Positions 1-9,488 of a stretch of DNA of 64,000 nucleotides are shown piece after piece. The position numbers and the translations under genes were made by a program. Numbering within the stretch: the first letter of the stretch is position 1; each line of letters opens with the position of its first letter. The stretch is from NCBI RefSeq assembly GCF_026008515.1, contig NZ_BQYM01000004.1, positions 225,032-289,031 on the forward strand. The letters run 5' to 3'. Source of the DNA: Hoyosella levis. GTDB lineage: Bacteria > Actinomycetota > Actinomycetes > Mycobacteriales > Mycobacteriaceae. The notes beneath the pieces are model-generated. The model ran no database searches and had not been told where the DNA came from. It worked only from the letters and a program-made list of their open reading frames with translations.

Positions 1-36
1 GCCCGGTAGCCAGGTTGGGCCCGACGAGCCAGCGAG

Positions 37-1539
37 GTGTTCGTGATGTCCTCTGGAGCTTCCTCCAGCAGCAAGACCGGTGCGGGAGCGGTGCCTGTTC
101 CCGATACGCCGGAACCGGGCGCGCAGCTAGTCGTGGTGGCCAATCGTCTTCCGGTGGATCTCGAGCAGTTGCCCGATGGGTCCCACAAGTGGAAGCGCAG
201 CCCCGGCGGACTGGTGACGGCCCTGGAGCCAGTGCTGCGACGCAACAAGGGCGCCTGGGTGGGCTGGCCCGGAGTGGCGGACGCGGATGTCGAGCCCATT
301 GTCGAGGAGGGCTTGTCGCTGTTTCCGGTGCGCTTGTCCGAGCGCGAGGTGGCGGACTACTACGAGGGCTTCTCCAATGCAACGCTGTGGCCGCTCTATC
401 ACGATGTGGTGGTCAAGCCGGTCTACGACCGCACCTGGTGGAACACCTACGTAGAGGTCAATCGGCGGTTCGCCGAGGCCACCGCCGAGGTGGCCCGCGA
501 GGGCGCGACGGTGTGGATCCAGGACTACCAGCTGCAGCTGGTGCCAAAGATGCTGCGGATGCTGCGCCCGGACCTGACGATCGGCTTCTTCCTGCACATC
601 CCGTTCCCGCCGGTGGAGATCTTCATGCAGCTGCCGTGGCGCGCGGAGATCATCGAGGGCCTGCTCGGCGCGGACCTGGTGGGCTTCCACCTGCCGGGGG
701 GCGCGCAGAACTTCCTTTACCTGGCTAACCGGCTGGCCGGGCACTCGACGAGCCGCGGCACCGTGGGGGTGCGCAGCAAGTTCGGCGAGGTCTCGGTGGG
801 ATTCCGCACGGTGCGCGTGGGGGCGTTCCCCATCTCGATCGCCTCGGCGGAGATCGATGAGCTCGCCCGCTCGAAGTCCGTGCGGGCGCGGGCGAAGCAG
901 ATCCGCGCCGAGCTCGGCAATCCGCGGCGCATCATGCTCGGGGTGGATCGCCTCGACTACACCAAGGGCATCAATATCCGGCTGCTCGCGCTGCAGGAAC
1001 TGCTCGCGGAGGGGCGGCTCGAGCCATCCGAGACCGTCTTCGTCCAGCTCGCCACTCCCTCGCGCGAGCGGGTGGATCACTACATGCAGATGCGCGACGA
1101 GATCGAGCGCAACGTGAGCCGCATCAACGGCGACTATGGCGAGGTGGGGCGCCCGGTGGTGCATTACATCCATCGCCCGATCCCCCGGCAGGAGCTGATC
1201 GCGTTCTTCGCGGCCGCCGATGTGATGCTCGTGACTCCGGTCCGGGACGGCATGAACCTGGTGGCCAAGGAATACGTGGCGAGCCGCAGCGACCTCGGCG
1301 GGGCGCTGCTGCTGAGCGAGTTCACCGGCGCCGCGATGGAGCTGCGCCAGGCGTACCTGGTGAACCCGCACGATCTCGATGGGGTGAAGGACTCGCTGCT
1401 CGAGGCTCTTGACCAGGCGCCGGCGGAGGGCAAGCGCCGCATGAAGGCGATGCGCAGGCAGGTCCTCGCGCATGATGTCGATCGCTGGGCGCGATCCTTC
1501 CTCGATGCCCTGGCGCTGGGAAAGGGGACCCAGCCATGA
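37..1539 (+). CDS. otsA: Trehalose-6-phosphate synthase
   Basis: Glycosyltransferase family 20 enzyme that joins UDP- or ADP-glucose to glucose-6-phosphate to make trehalose-6-phosphate in the cytosol. The 500-residue reading frame has the usual GT20 landmarks: an N-terminal PGGLVTAL loop near residue 53, [16 protein letters not shown] near residue 187, [12 protein letters not shown] near 215 and [10 protein letters not shown] near 304. The length is normal for the family. The GTG at 37 is used, but GTG 43 or ATG 46 are equally possible starts, since the first dozen residues are a low-complexity Ser-rich lead. It overlaps the next gene by 4 bp (ATGA), so the two are almost certainly co-translated. 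Only 36 bp of upstream sequence lie in the window, so its promoter is not visible. Confidence 0.95.
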   Translation: MFVMSSGASSSSKTGAGAVPVPDTPEPGAQLVVVANRLPVDLEQLPDGSHKWKRSPGGLVTALEPVLRRNKGAWVGWPGVADADVEPIVEEGLSLFPVRLSEREVADYYEGFSNATLWPLYHDVVVKPVYDRTWWNTYVEVNRRFAEATAEVAREGATVWIQDYQLQLVPKMLRMLRPDLTIGFFLHIPFPPVEIFMQLPWRAEIIEGLLGADLVGFHLPGGAQNFLYLANRLAGHSTSRGTVGVRSKFGEVSVGFRTVRVGAFPISIASAEIDELARSKSVRARAKQIRAELGNPRRIMLGVDRLDYTKGINIRLLALQELLAEGRLEPSETVFVQLATPSRERVDHYMQMRDEIERNVSRINGDYGEVGRPVVHYIHRPIPRQELIAFFAAADVMLVTPVRDGMNLVAKEYVASRSDLGGALLLSEFTGAAMELRQAYLVNPHDLDGVKDSLLEALDQAPAEGKRRMKAMRRQVLAHDVDRWARSFLDALALGKGTQP

Positions 1540-4082
1540 GCGTTCAGGATCTGCCGGTCGAGCTGCGCCGGGCGCTGGTACAGGCCGCCCGCACGCCCCG
1601 GCTGCTGGTGGCATGCGACTACGACGGCACGATGGCCCCGATCGTGGCCGACCCCGATCAGGCACACCCGAACTCGGCGTCGGTCCGGGCCCTGCGGTCG
1701 ATGGCGACGCTGCCGTCGACTATTGCCGCGGTCATCTCGGGCCGGGCCCTGCGCGATCTCGCCACGCTCTCGCGGCTTCCCGCCGAGGTGCATCTGGTGG
1801 GCAGCCACGGCTCCGAGTTCGAGGTCGGTTTTGTCCATGAGATCGATGCGGAGGCCAAGGCGCTGCTCCGCGACCTGCAGGCCGAGCTGGAGTCGATCGC
1901 CGAGCGTCATCCTGGCGTGACGGTGGAGTCGAAACCGGCGAGCATCGCGCTGCACGTCCGTCGCGCTGACAGCGCCGACACCGGGGGGCGTGCCCTGGAT
2001 GCGGTGCGCGCGGGCGCGGCGACCTGGGAGGGGGTGCAGGTCACCGAGGGCAAGGCAGTGATCGAGCTCGCGGTCATCTCCACCGACAAGGGCCAAGCCC
2101 TCGATATCCTGCGCCATCAGGAGGGCGCCTCCGCGGCGGTGTTCTTCGGCGATGACGTGACCGACGAGAAGGTGTTCCGGCGCCTGCATGGCCCCGATGT
2201 GGGCGTGAAGGTCGGCGATGGCGAGACCCTGGCCGCGCATCGCATCGAGTCGACCAACGAGGTGGCGGCAGCGCTGGCGTTCCTGATGGAGGAGCGGCGC
2301 ACCTGGCTGCACGGTGATAGCGCGACGCCGATCGAGCGGCTGACGATGATGGCGAGCCCGCGGGCGGTCGCGTTGCTCACGCCGAGCGCGACGCTGAGCT
2401 GGTTGTGCCATCCGGAGCCGGATTCGGCGGCGGTGTTCGCGCACCTGCTCGGCGGGGTTGGCTCGGGGCACTTCACGATCGGCCCGGAGCGGGAATCGCT
2501 GCCGCTGAGCCAGCAGTACATCGATGGCACCATGACGGTGGAGACGCGCTGGTCGAGCCTGCTCGTGACGGACTACCTACCGCATGACGCACCGGCCGGG
2601 CGCACGGATGTGACGCGGGTGATCAGTGGCGATGCGGCGGCGCGGGTGACGTTCGCGCCCCGGCCGGAGTTCGGGCAGGTCCCAGTGCGCATCATCGCCG
2701 AGCCCGAGGGGCTGCGCGTGGAGGGCACGAACGATCCGATCGTGCTGCGCTCCCCCGGTGTCGCGTGGTCCGTCGAGAGCGATGGCGTGCAGGAGTCCGC
2801 GACCGCAGTGGTGCGGCCGAACGGGGCCGATGTGGTGCTGGAGCTGCGATGCGGCACGTGGGACCTGGGCCCGCACGCGCTGCCCGAGGCCGATCGGCGG
2901 CGGGTTGCCGGGGCCTACTGGTCGGACTGGGCGGATACGCTGCACCTGCCACCGCTGAAGCAGGACCTGATGAAGCGCTCCGCGCTGACGCTGCGCGGCC
3001 TGGTGCATTCCGACACGGGTGCCATCCTCGCCGCCGCGACAACGTCGCTGCCCGAGGAGATCGGCGGGGTGCGCAACTGGGACTACCGGTACTGCTGGCT
3101 GCGCGATGCGGCGATGACCGCGTCCGCGCTGGTGGCGGTCGGTTCAGTGGGCGAGGCGGAAGCGTACCTGGAATGGGTGCACCGGGTGCTCGATACTGTT
3201 CCCGGGCCCGAGCGGCTGCATCCGCTCTATACATTGCATGGTGGCGCGCTGCCTCCCGAGTCGGTGATCGATTCCCTGCCTGGGTACGCGGGCTCGCGCC
3301 CGGTGCGGCTATCCAACGCGGCGAACAACCAGGTGCAGCTCGATGTCTTCGGGCCGATCGTGGAGCTCATCCACGATCTCGCGATCGTCCGGCACGAGGC
3401 CGGGCATGACGAGCCACTGTCAGGCCGGGACTGGCACCTGGTGACGGCGATGGTCTCGGCGGTGTCGCGGCGCTGGGCGGAGCCGGATCATGGGATCTGG
3501 GAGATCCGTGGCGCGCCCCGGCATCACGTGTACTCGAAGGTGATGTGCTGGATCACCGTGGATCGGGCGCTGCGCATGGCGGAGCGGTTCGGCCATGAGG
3601 TCCCGCCGGGCTGGGCAACGTTGCGGGACGTCATCTCCGCGCAGGTGCGCGAGCGGGGCTGGAACGAGCACATCAGCTCGTATACCGCGGCCTACGGCGG
3701 CAATGATCTTGACGCCGCCACACTGCACATCGGCCTTTCCGGGCTCATCGACCCGTCGAGCGAGCGCTTCGCCGCGACCGTCGTGGCGACCGAGGCCGAG
3801 CTGCGCAGCGGGGCGACGGTGTACCGCTACCACCACGACGACGGGTTGCCTGGCGGCGAGGGTGGCTTCCACTTGTGCGCGGCCTGGCTGGTGGAGGCGT
3901 ACCTGCTGACGGGGCAACGAGCCCAGGCCGAGGCACTGTTCGCTCAGCTCGTGGCGGCGGCCGGGCCGACCGGCCTGCTCAGCGAGGAATACGATCCGGT
4001 GGCCGAGCGAGCATTGGGGAACCATCCGCAGGCGTACAGCCATATCGGGTTGCTGCGCTGCGCGGCCCTGCTGTCCCAGTAG
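1536..4082 (+). CDS. otsB: Trehalose-6-phosphate phosphatase fused to GH15 glucoamylase/trehalase-like domain
   Basis: One uninterrupted 848-codon frame encodes two enzymes. Residues about 1-250 are a HAD-type trehalose-6-phosphate phosphatase, with the nucleophile motif DYDGTMAP at about 28-35 and the distal [10 protein letters not shown] at about 205. Residues about 256-450 resemble the N-terminal beta domain of GH15 trehalases. Residues about 450-848 form an alpha/alpha-barrel GH15 domain with [12 protein letters not shown] near 514, the general acid in HGIWEIRG near 656 and the general base in GLLSEEYDP near 816. The phosphatase would finish trehalose synthesis begun by OtsA. The GH15 half belongs to the family that contains mycobacterial trehalase, so it might hydrolyse trehalose or an alpha-glucan; its substrate is inferred. 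The key residues of both halves are present, so neither looks degenerate. Confidence 0.9.
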   Translation: MSVQDLPVELRRALVQAARTPRLLVACDYDGTMAPIVADPDQAHPNSASVRALRSMATLPSTIAAVISGRALRDLATLSRLPAEVHLVGSHGSEFEVGFVHEIDAEAKALLRDLQAELESIAERHPGVTVESKPASIALHVRRADSADTGGRALDAVRAGAATWEGVQVTEGKAVIELAVISTDKGQALDILRHQEGASAAVFFGDDVTDEKVFRRLHGPDVGVKVGDGETLAAHRIESTNEVAAALAFLMEERRTWLHGDSATPIERLTMMASPRAVALLTPSATLSWLCHPEPDSAAVFAHLLGGVGSGHFTIGPERESLPLSQQYIDGTMTVETRWSSLLVTDYLPHDAPAGRTDVTRVISGDAAARVTFAPRPEFGQVPVRIIAEPEGLRVEGTNDPIVLRSPGVAWSVESDGVQESATAVVRPNGADVVLELRCGTWDLGPHALPEADRRRVAGAYWSDWADTLHLPPLKQDLMKRSALTLRGLVHSDTGAILAAATTSLPEEIGGVRNWDYRYCWLRDAAMTASALVAVGSVGEAEAYLEWVHRVLDTVPGPERLHPLYTLHGGALPPESVIDSLPGYAGSRPVRLSNAANNQVQLDVFGPIVELIHDLAIVRHEAGHDEPLSGRDWHLVTAMVSAVSRRWAEPDHGIWEIRGAPRHHVYSKVMCWITVDRALRMAERFGHEVPPGWATLRDVISAQVRERGWNEHISSYTAAYGGNDLDAATLHIGLSGLIDPSSERFAATVVATEAELRSGATVYRYHHDDGLPGGEGGFHLCAAWLVEAYLLTGQRAQAEALFAQLVAAAGPTGLLSEEYDPVAERALGNHPQAYSHIGLLRCAALLSQ

Positions 4083-4093
4083 GCGTCGCTCGA

Positions 4094-5182
4094 TCAGCGC
4101 TGCCGTGGCGCGGCAATGGTGGAGCCACGGTGGATGGTGGTGGGCAGCAGTTCCTCGCGGCTGTCGTGGCTGGTGGCGAGGGCCATGAGGATCTCACCGG
4201 CCCGCTGGCCCTTCTCCTCCGACGGCTGGACGACGGTGGTGAGGTCGGCCTGCATGGCATCGGCGGTGCCGTCGAACCCGGTGACGCTCAGGTCGTCGGG
4301 GATGCCGATACCGTGCTCGGCAGCCCACGTCATCGCGCCGAGAGCAAGCACGTCAGTGGTGCAGAGCAACGCGGTGATTCCGGGGTCCTGCTCGAATGCT
4401 GCCCGGGCGGCGCGCGCCCCCGCCTCCCGGGTGTGGCTGGCGGTCTCGATGATCGTCAGGGCCACCTCGTGCGGCTGCTGCGCGGCAGCGTCGGCGATGG
4501 CCTGGATGCGGTCGCGCTGGACGCTGTACCGGGAGGCCAGGGCTGCGTCGAGCGTGGTAATGCCGTCACGCCTGTTCTCGCCGAGGCGCATCGCGAGCAC
4601 GCCGATGCGGCGATGCCCGAGGCCTAGCACGATTCCGGCTAGCCCGAGCATGGCGGCGTGGTCGTCGATGCCGATGCGGACGGTGCCCTCTATCCCGGCC
4701 GGCTGGTCGCAGACGACAAGGGGGAGGTGGCGTTCCATCGCGGCGTCGAGATAGGGATCGTCCTCGGCGACCGAGTAGGCGACGAAGCCGTCGACACTGG
4801 CCTTGTTGACGACATCCGCGGCGGCACCGGGCTCGTGCTCGGGGGCCGCGGGCACGATGAGCAGGGCCCGCCCCGCGGCGTCGCAGGCATTGGCGAGTCC
4901 CGCGACGAAGTCCACGGCGGCGGGGTCGCGGAACGAGTAGCTCAGCGGCTGGTCGAGCAGCAGCCCGATGGTGTCGGCACGGCGGGTCCGCAGGGAGCGC
5001 GCGACAGGGTCGGGGCCGGAGTAGCCAAGCTCCTTGGCAGCGTTGAGCACGCGCTCGCGCAGCTCGGGGGAGAGCTGGTCAGGGCGGTTATAGGCGTTGG
5101 ACACGGTGGTGCGCGATACCTTGAGCTCCGCGGCGAGGGAAGCGAGCGTGACCCGTCGTCGTGGCCGGGGGGTTCGGGACAT
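4094..5182 (-). CDS. LacI-family transcriptional regulator
   Basis: A 362-residue LacI/GalR-type repressor. The N-terminal helix-turn-helix reads VTLASLAAELKVSRTTVSNA near residues 10-30, followed by the hinge and a periplasmic-binding-protein-like effector domain. The open frame extends 107 codons upstream, but the ATG at 5182 places the helix-turn-helix at the usual N-terminal position. No Shine-Dalgarno precedes it; TAACGT ends 9 nt before the ATG, so a leaderless transcript is possible. It is convergent with the otsA-otsB operon (11 bp between the 3' ends) and divergent from znuA. Sugar-type effectors are usual for the family, so control of the trehalose genes is an attractive but unproven guess. 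Confidence 0.9.
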   Translation of the reverse strand: MSRTPRPRRRVTLASLAAELKVSRTTVSNAYNRPDQLSPELRERVLNAAKELGYSGPDPVARSLRTRRADTIGLLLDQPLSYSFRDPAAVDFVAGLANACDAAGRALLIVPAAPEHEPGAAADVVNKASVDGFVAYSVAEDDPYLDAAMERHLPLVVCDQPAGIEGTVRIGIDDHAAMLGLAGIVLGLGHRRIGVLAMRLGENRRDGITTLDAALASRYSVQRDRIQAIADAAAQQPHEVALTIIETASHTREAGARAARAAFEQDPGITALLCTTDVLALGAMTWAAEHGIGIPDDLSVTGFDGTADAMQADLTTVVQPSEEKGQRAGEILMALATSHDSREELLPTTIHRGSTIAAPRQR

Positions 5183-5253
5183 AGTGGTGGACGTTATCGG
5201 GGTTGCGCGGGGCATTGCATGGATTCGAGTTTTCGTACTGGCCCCGTCACCCG

Positions 5254-5282
5254 TAGACTGACATGGAAACCATAACCATTTC
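5254..5282 (+). promoter_or_regulatory. Candidate znu promoter with possible Zur operator
   Basis: TAGACT (5254-5259) fits the actinobacterial -10 pattern TANNNT. Just downstream, GAAA-N9-TTTC (5266-5282) is an AT-rich imperfect dyad of the kind bound by Fur/Zur repressors, placed where it would block the start of transcription. A clear -35 is not visible and the dyad is weak, so this is suggestive only. Confidence 0.35.
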
Positions 5283-5300
5283 GGATAACAAGGGGGAACC

Positions 5301-6389
5301 GTGCGCGCCCACACCCGCATCGGTGCTGCCACTGCCTCGCTCGCGCTAGCCTCGCTCGGCCTCGCCGCGTGCGGAGCGTCGGCCGATGAACCGTCCACCA
5401 CCGGGACCACCATCGTCACCAGCACCGCCACCTGGGCCAGCATCGCGGAGCTCATCGGCGGCGAGGACTTCACCATCGACGCCCTCGTCAGCGATCCCGC
5501 CATGGACCCCCACCACTACGAGACCTCCCCCCGCGATATCGCCACCATCCAGGACGCCGACCTCGTCCTGCACAACGGCGGCGGCTATGACCAGTTCATC
5601 GCCGATGCGCTCGAGTCCACGAGCCCCGCTCCCCGCAGCATCAATGCCTACGACATCCACCTCGAGCATGACCACGAGGCCGACCCGGGGCATACTGGTG
5701 ACCACGATGGACACGATCAAGGCGCGACGCCTGATGATGCGGATCACGACGATCACGATGCGCACGACGAGGGTGACCACGAAGCTGGGGATAGTCATGG
5801 CGAAGACAGCCACGACGCTCCCGAGGGTGCGCACGGCCACGACGACGGCCACGAGCACGGCCCGGTCAACGAGCACATCTGGTTCGACCTCCACACCATG
5901 AGCGCTGTCGCTGACCGCCTCGCCGGGGAGCTCAGCGAGATGAACCCGGCCGGCGCCGAGGCATACCAGGCCAACGCCGCCGCGTTCACTGAGCAGATCG
6001 GAATCATCGAGGACCGCGCGGCCAGCATCCGCGCCGCGCACGAGGGCACCGAGGTCGCGCAGACCGAGCCGCTCACCGAATACCTGCTCGACGAGCTCGG
6101 GCTGGTCGATATCGCGCCGCGCGAGTTCGTGCTCGCCGTCGAGAACGGCACCGACCCGGCCGCCCGCGTCACCGCTGCCTTCAGCGATCTACTCGATGAC
6201 CAGGAGGCCGCGGTGCTGATGTACAACGCGACCCGGGAGTCCCCCACCACCCGCATCATGCGTGATCGCGCCGAGGCCAGCGGCACCCCCATCGTTGCCG
6301 TCACCGAGGCCGTGCCCGCGGGCATGAGCTACCTTGAGTGGATGGATTCGATCCTCGATGCCGTCGTGGAAGCACTGGACCAGGAATGA
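5301..6389 (+). CDS. znuA: Zinc ABC transporter substrate-binding lipoprotein
   Basis: Cluster A-1 metal-binding lipoprotein that delivers zinc (or manganese) to the ZnuBC permease outside the membrane. A signal sequence ends in lipobox LAAC with Cys24. Metal-ligand candidates include His71/His72 (DPHHYE) and His192 (NEHIWFD). Between them, residues about 123-187 form a long acidic His-rich loop with about 15 histidines, typical of zinc-specific members. The third ligand region reads AQTEPLTEYLL, so the histidine found in E. coli ZnuA is replaced there. The GTG start at 5301 follows a good AAGGGGG Shine-Dalgarno sequence. It overlaps znuC by 4 bp. Confidence 0.92.
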   Translation: MRAHTRIGAATASLALASLGLAACGASADEPSTTGTTIVTSTATWASIAELIGGEDFTIDALVSDPAMDPHHYETSPRDIATIQDADLVLHNGGGYDQFIADALESTSPAPRSINAYDIHLEHDHEADPGHTGDHDGHDQGATPDDADHDDHDAHDEGDHEAGDSHGEDSHDAPEGAHGHDDGHEHGPVNEHIWFDLHTMSAVADRLAGELSEMNPAGAEAYQANAAAFTEQIGIIEDRAASIRAAHEGTEVAQTEPLTEYLLDELGLVDIAPREFVLAVENGTDPAARVTAAFSDLLDDQEAAVLMYNATRESPTTRIMRDRAEASGTPIVAVTEAVPAGMSYLEWMDSILDAVVEALDQE

Positions 6390-7222
6390 CCGATCACCAG
6401 CTCGATGACGTCATCGAGCTCAGGGCGGCCCAGCTGCGCTACGGCAACCGCACCATCTGGGAGCACCTCGACCTGACGGTGCGGCCCGGCGAGTTCGTCG
6501 CCGTCCTCGGCCCCAATGGCTCCGGCAAGACGTCGCTGCTGAAGGTACTGCTCGGCGTGCAGCCGCTCAGCTCGGGCACAGCCCATGCGTTCGGCGCGAA
6601 CGTCCGCGTCGGCGACCCCCGCATCGGCTACATCCCGCAGCAGAAGACGCTCGACCGCGGGCTCGGCCTGCGCGGCCGCGATCTCGTTGGCCTCGGCTAC
6701 GACGGCCACCGGTGGGGCCTGCCCCTCCCTGGCCGGAAGCGGCGGGAGAAGGCCGAGCGCGTCGAGGAGGCCATCGCCGCGGTCGGCGCGGCCGACTACG
6801 CGGACATGCCCGTCGGCCAGCTCTCCGGCGGCGAGCAGCAACGCCTGCGCGTGGCGCAAGCGCTCGTCTCCGACCCCGGCGTGCTGCTCTGCGATGAGCC
6901 CCTGCTCAGCCTCGACCTCGCCAGCCAGCGCCGCGTCGCCGAGCTCATCGACGCGCGCCGCCACCTCGCCGATACCGCCGTGCTATTCGTGACCCACGAG
7001 ATCAATCCCGTCCTCCCCATGGTCGATACGGTCGTGTACTTCGTCGAGGGCCGGTTCCGCGTCGGTCCGCCAGAGCAGGTCATGACCTCGGAGGTCCTCT
7101 CGGACCTCTACCGCACCGAGGTCGAGGTCATCTCCGTGCGCGATCGCCTCGTCGTGATCGGCACCGGCGACACGATCGACGTGCTCGGGCGCGCGGGCCA
7201 CGAGCACCACGCGGAGCAATGA
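6386..7222 (+). CDS. znuC: Zinc ABC transporter ATP-binding protein
   Basis: A 278-residue ABC ATPase that powers zinc import. Walker A is GPNGSGKTS at about residues 42-50, the signature is LSGGEQQR and Walker B is VLLCDEPLLSLD. The open frame extends upstream into znuA, but the ATG at 6386 overlaps the znuA stop (ATGA) and gives a normal N-terminus. The C-terminal end is His-rich (HEHHAEQ). It overlaps znuB by 4 bp, so the three genes form one translationally coupled unit. Confidence 0.93.
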   Translation: MTDHQLDDVIELRAAQLRYGNRTIWEHLDLTVRPGEFVAVLGPNGSGKTSLLKVLLGVQPLSSGTAHAFGANVRVGDPRIGYIPQQKTLDRGLGLRGRDLVGLGYDGHRWGLPLPGRKRREKAERVEEAIAAVGAADYADMPVGQLSGGEQQRLRVAQALVSDPGVLLCDEPLLSLDLASQRRVAELIDARRHLADTAVLFVTHEINPVLPMVDTVVYFVEGRFRVGPPEQVMTSEVLSDLYRTEVEVISVRDRLVVIGTGDTIDVLGRAGHEHHAEQ

Positions 7223-8070
7223 TGTCCACCTTCCTCGCCCAGCTCGTCGATTTCTCGACCACCGCAGATCTTCTCTCCCGCTCGTTCGTCCAGCACGCGC
7301 TGCTCGCCAGCGCGATCCTCGCCGTGCTCGCCGGGCTCATCGGGCCTCTGATCATCACCCGCCAGATGTCCTTCGCCGTCCACGGCACCAGCGAGCTCTC
7401 CGTGATGGGCGCGGCCGGAGGCCTGCTGCTCGGCATCTCCGTCGGCTACGGCGCCATCATCGGCTCGCTCTCCGCGGCGCTGCTCTTTGGCATCCTCGGG
7501 CTCCGCTCCCGCGAGCGCGATGCCATCATCGGGGTGATCCTGTCCTTCGGTCTCGGGCTCGCCGTGCTGTTCCTGTGGCTGAACCCCGACCGCACCGTGA
7601 ACCAGTTCGCCCTCCTCGTCGGCCAGGTCGTCACCGTCAATAGCATCGGGCTGCGGCTGCTGCTCGCCACCGCCGCGATCGTGCTCATCCTCCTCGCCGT
7701 CGTCTACCGGCCGCTGCTGTTCGCCAGCATGGATCCCGAGGTCGCTGCCGCGCGCGGGGTCCCCGTCCAGGCGCTCTCGATCGTCTTCGCGATCCTCGTG
7801 GGACTCACCGTCTCCATCGGCGTGCAGATCGTCGGCGCCCTGCTCGTGCTCGCCCTGCTCGTCACCCCCGCGGCCGCCGCGAGCCGGGTGACCGCGAGCC
7901 CGGCCATCCTGACCCTGCTCACCCTCGTGTTCGCGCTCACCGCCGCCGTCGGCGGACTGGTTCTGTCGCTCGCGCCCGGGGTGCCCGTGTCCGTGTTCGT
8001 CACCAGCATCGCGTTCCTCATCTACGTGGTGTGCCGGATGATCGGATCTCGCACCGCAGCCGCGCCCTGA
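7219..8070 (+). CDS. znuB: Zinc ABC transporter permease
   Basis: A 283-residue ABC-3 family integral membrane protein with about eight hydrophobic segments spread along its length. It forms the channel through which ZnuA-bound metal is passed. The conserved stretch beginning LIITRQMSFAVHGTSELS (about residues 45-65) is typical of ABC-3 permeases, where the conserved His/Ser face the metal path. The ATG at 7219 overlaps the znuC stop. It is the last gene of the znu operon; pxpA starts 28 bp further on and could be read through. Confidence 0.93.
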   Translation: MMSTFLAQLVDFSTTADLLSRSFVQHALLASAILAVLAGLIGPLIITRQMSFAVHGTSELSVMGAAGGLLLGISVGYGAIIGSLSAALLFGILGLRSRERDAIIGVILSFGLGLAVLFLWLNPDRTVNQFALLVGQVVTVNSIGLRLLLATAAIVLILLAVVYRPLLFASMDPEVAAARGVPVQALSIVFAILVGLTVSIGVQIVGALLVLALLVTPAAAASRVTASPAILTLLTLVFALTAAVGGLVLSLAPGVPVSVFVTSIAFLIYVVCRMIGSRTAAAP

Positions 8071-8098
8071 TCCCCGCGCGATGTGGCACGGTAGAGGC

Positions 8099-8857
8099 AT
8101 GCCCGCGATCGACCTCAATTGCGACCTCGGCGAGAGCTACGGCACCTGGACCCTCGGTGACGACTCGGCCATGCTCGGCGTGGTCACGAGCGCCAATGTC
8201 GCATGCGGCTTCCACGCCGGCGACGCCCGCACCCTCCTCGACACGTGCGCCGCCGCAGCGGCCAGCGGCGTCATCATCGGCGCCCAGGTCAGCTACCCCG
8301 ACCTCGCCGGGTTCGGCCGCCGGTTCATCGACATCGCGCCCCCCGACCTCGAGGCCGACGTGCTCTACCAGCTCGGCGCGCTCGATGGCCTCGCTCGCGC
8401 ATCCGGCAGCCGCGTTCGATACGTCAAGCCGCACGGCGCGCTCTACAACGCGGTCGTCCACCATGAGGACCAGGCGCGTGCCGTCATCGCCGCGGTCACC
8501 CGCTACGATCCCAGCCTTCCCGTGCTGTGCCTGCCAGGGTCCGCGCTGCACGAGCACGCGCGCGATGCCGGGCTGCGCGCCGTCACCGAGGCCTTCGCCG
8601 ACCGCGCCTACCACGACGACGGCACGCTCGTCTCGCGCCGGGAGGAGGGCTCCGTGCTCCACGAGCCCGCCGCCATCGCTGACCGCGCCCTCCAGCTGGT
8701 CCACGACGGCACGATCACCAGCATCAATGGCAAGCCCGTAGCCATCAGCGCGGAATCGCTCTGCGTGCATGGCGATACCCAGGGAGCCGTCGGCATCGCC
8801 CAGACAGTGCGCGAAGCGCTCACAGGCCAGGGCATCGACGTGCGACCCTTCTGCTGA
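8099..8857 (+). CDS. pxpA: 5-oxoprolinase subunit A (LamB/YcsF family)
   Basis: A 252-residue member of the LamB/YcsF family. With PxpB and PxpC it forms the ATP-dependent 5-oxoprolinase that opens 5-oxo-proline, a damage product of glutamine and glutamate, to glutamate. The N-terminal IDLNCDLGESYGTW and the following ANVACGFHAGD (about residue 39) are diagnostic. The ATG at 8099 was chosen because it places IDLNCDLGE at the N-terminus and follows a GAGG; an upstream in-frame ATG at 8081 would add only six residues. It leads a three-gene set, separated from pxpB by 4 bp. Confidence 0.93.
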   Translation: MPAIDLNCDLGESYGTWTLGDDSAMLGVVTSANVACGFHAGDARTLLDTCAAAAASGVIIGAQVSYPDLAGFGRRFIDIAPPDLEADVLYQLGALDGLARASGSRVRYVKPHGALYNAVVHHEDQARAVIAAVTRYDPSLPVLCLPGSALHEHARDAGLRAVTEAFADRAYHDDGTLVSRREEGSVLHEPAAIADRALQLVHDGTITSINGKPVAISAESLCVHGDTQGAVGIAQTVREALTGQGIDVRPFC

Positions 8858-8861
8858 GCCC

Positions 8862-9488
8862 ATGGCGACCCCGCGGATCCTCGAGATGGGCCAGGACGCG
8901 CTCCTGATCGAGCTCGCCGATCTCGCCACCGTGCACGCCGCCTACGCGAGCCTGCTCCAGGCCCAGCTTCCTGGCGTGGCCGATCTCGTGCCCGCCGCCA
9001 CGACCCTGCTCGTGCGGGCGAGGCCCGGCGCTCCGCTACCCCGCGCGGAGATCAGCGCGCTGCTCACCGACCTCTCCCCCGCCGCGCACGACCCCAGCGA
9101 GCCCACCACGGTCACCATCGAGGTCCGCTACGACGGCCCCGACCTTTCCGACGTCGCCGAGCACACCGGCCTCGACCGTGACCAGATCATCGCCGCCCAT
9201 ACCCGGCAGCCCTGGCTCGTGGCGTTCGGCGGGTTCGCGCCCGGGTTCGCCTACCTCTCCCGCGATGACAACCCGCTCGCCGTGCCGCGCCGCGAATCCC
9301 CCCGCACCCGGGTGCCCGCCGGCAGCGTGGGCCTCGCCGGGCAGTTCAGTGGCATCTACCCGCGCTCCTCCCCCGGCGGCTGGAACCTCATCGGCACGAC
9401 CGACGCGATCCTGTGGGACCCTGAGCGCGATCCGCCCGCGCTGCTGCGCCCCGGAATGCGCGTGCGCTTCGAGCAGGCCGAGCCATGA
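8862..9488 (+). CDS. pxpB: 5-oxoprolinase subunit B (KipI family)
   Basis: A 208-residue KipI-family protein, the second subunit of the PxpABC 5-oxoprolinase. The diagnostic carboxy-terminal motif AFGGFAPGFAYL (about residue 120) is followed by a long Pro/Arg-rich stretch with SVGLAGQFSGIYP and SSPGGWNLIG. The open frame continues upstream across pxpA, but the ATG at 8862, four bases after the pxpA stop, gives the expected start MATPRILEMGQDALLIEL. It overlaps pxpC by 4 bp (ATGA). Confidence 0.92.
   Translation: MATPRILEMGQDALLIELADLATVHAAYASLLQAQLPGVADLVPAATTLLVRARPGAPLPRAEISALLTDLSPAAHDPSEPTTVTIEVRYDGPDLSDVAEHTGLDRDQIIAAHTRQPWLVAFGGFAPGFAYLSRDDNPLAVPRRESPRTRVPAGSVGLAGQFSGIYPRSSPGGWNLIGTTDAILWDPERDPPALLRPGMRVRFEQAEP

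Noticed and set aside
127..1665. Long minus-strand frames opposite otsA and otsB (512 and 435 codons)
   Set aside because: They are antisense shadows of GC-rich codon bias; the translations are Arg/His/Pro-rich with no recognisable domain, while the plus strand encodes complete conserved enzymes.
4094..5503. 469-codon version of the LacI gene
   Set aside because: The extension overlaps the znuA promoter and start and shows no conserved sequence; the helix-turn-helix should be N-terminal.
5640..5870. CRISPR-like or tandem repeat in znuA
   Set aside because: The repetitive GAC/CAC codons encode the His/Asp-rich zinc loop and are not regular spaced repeats.
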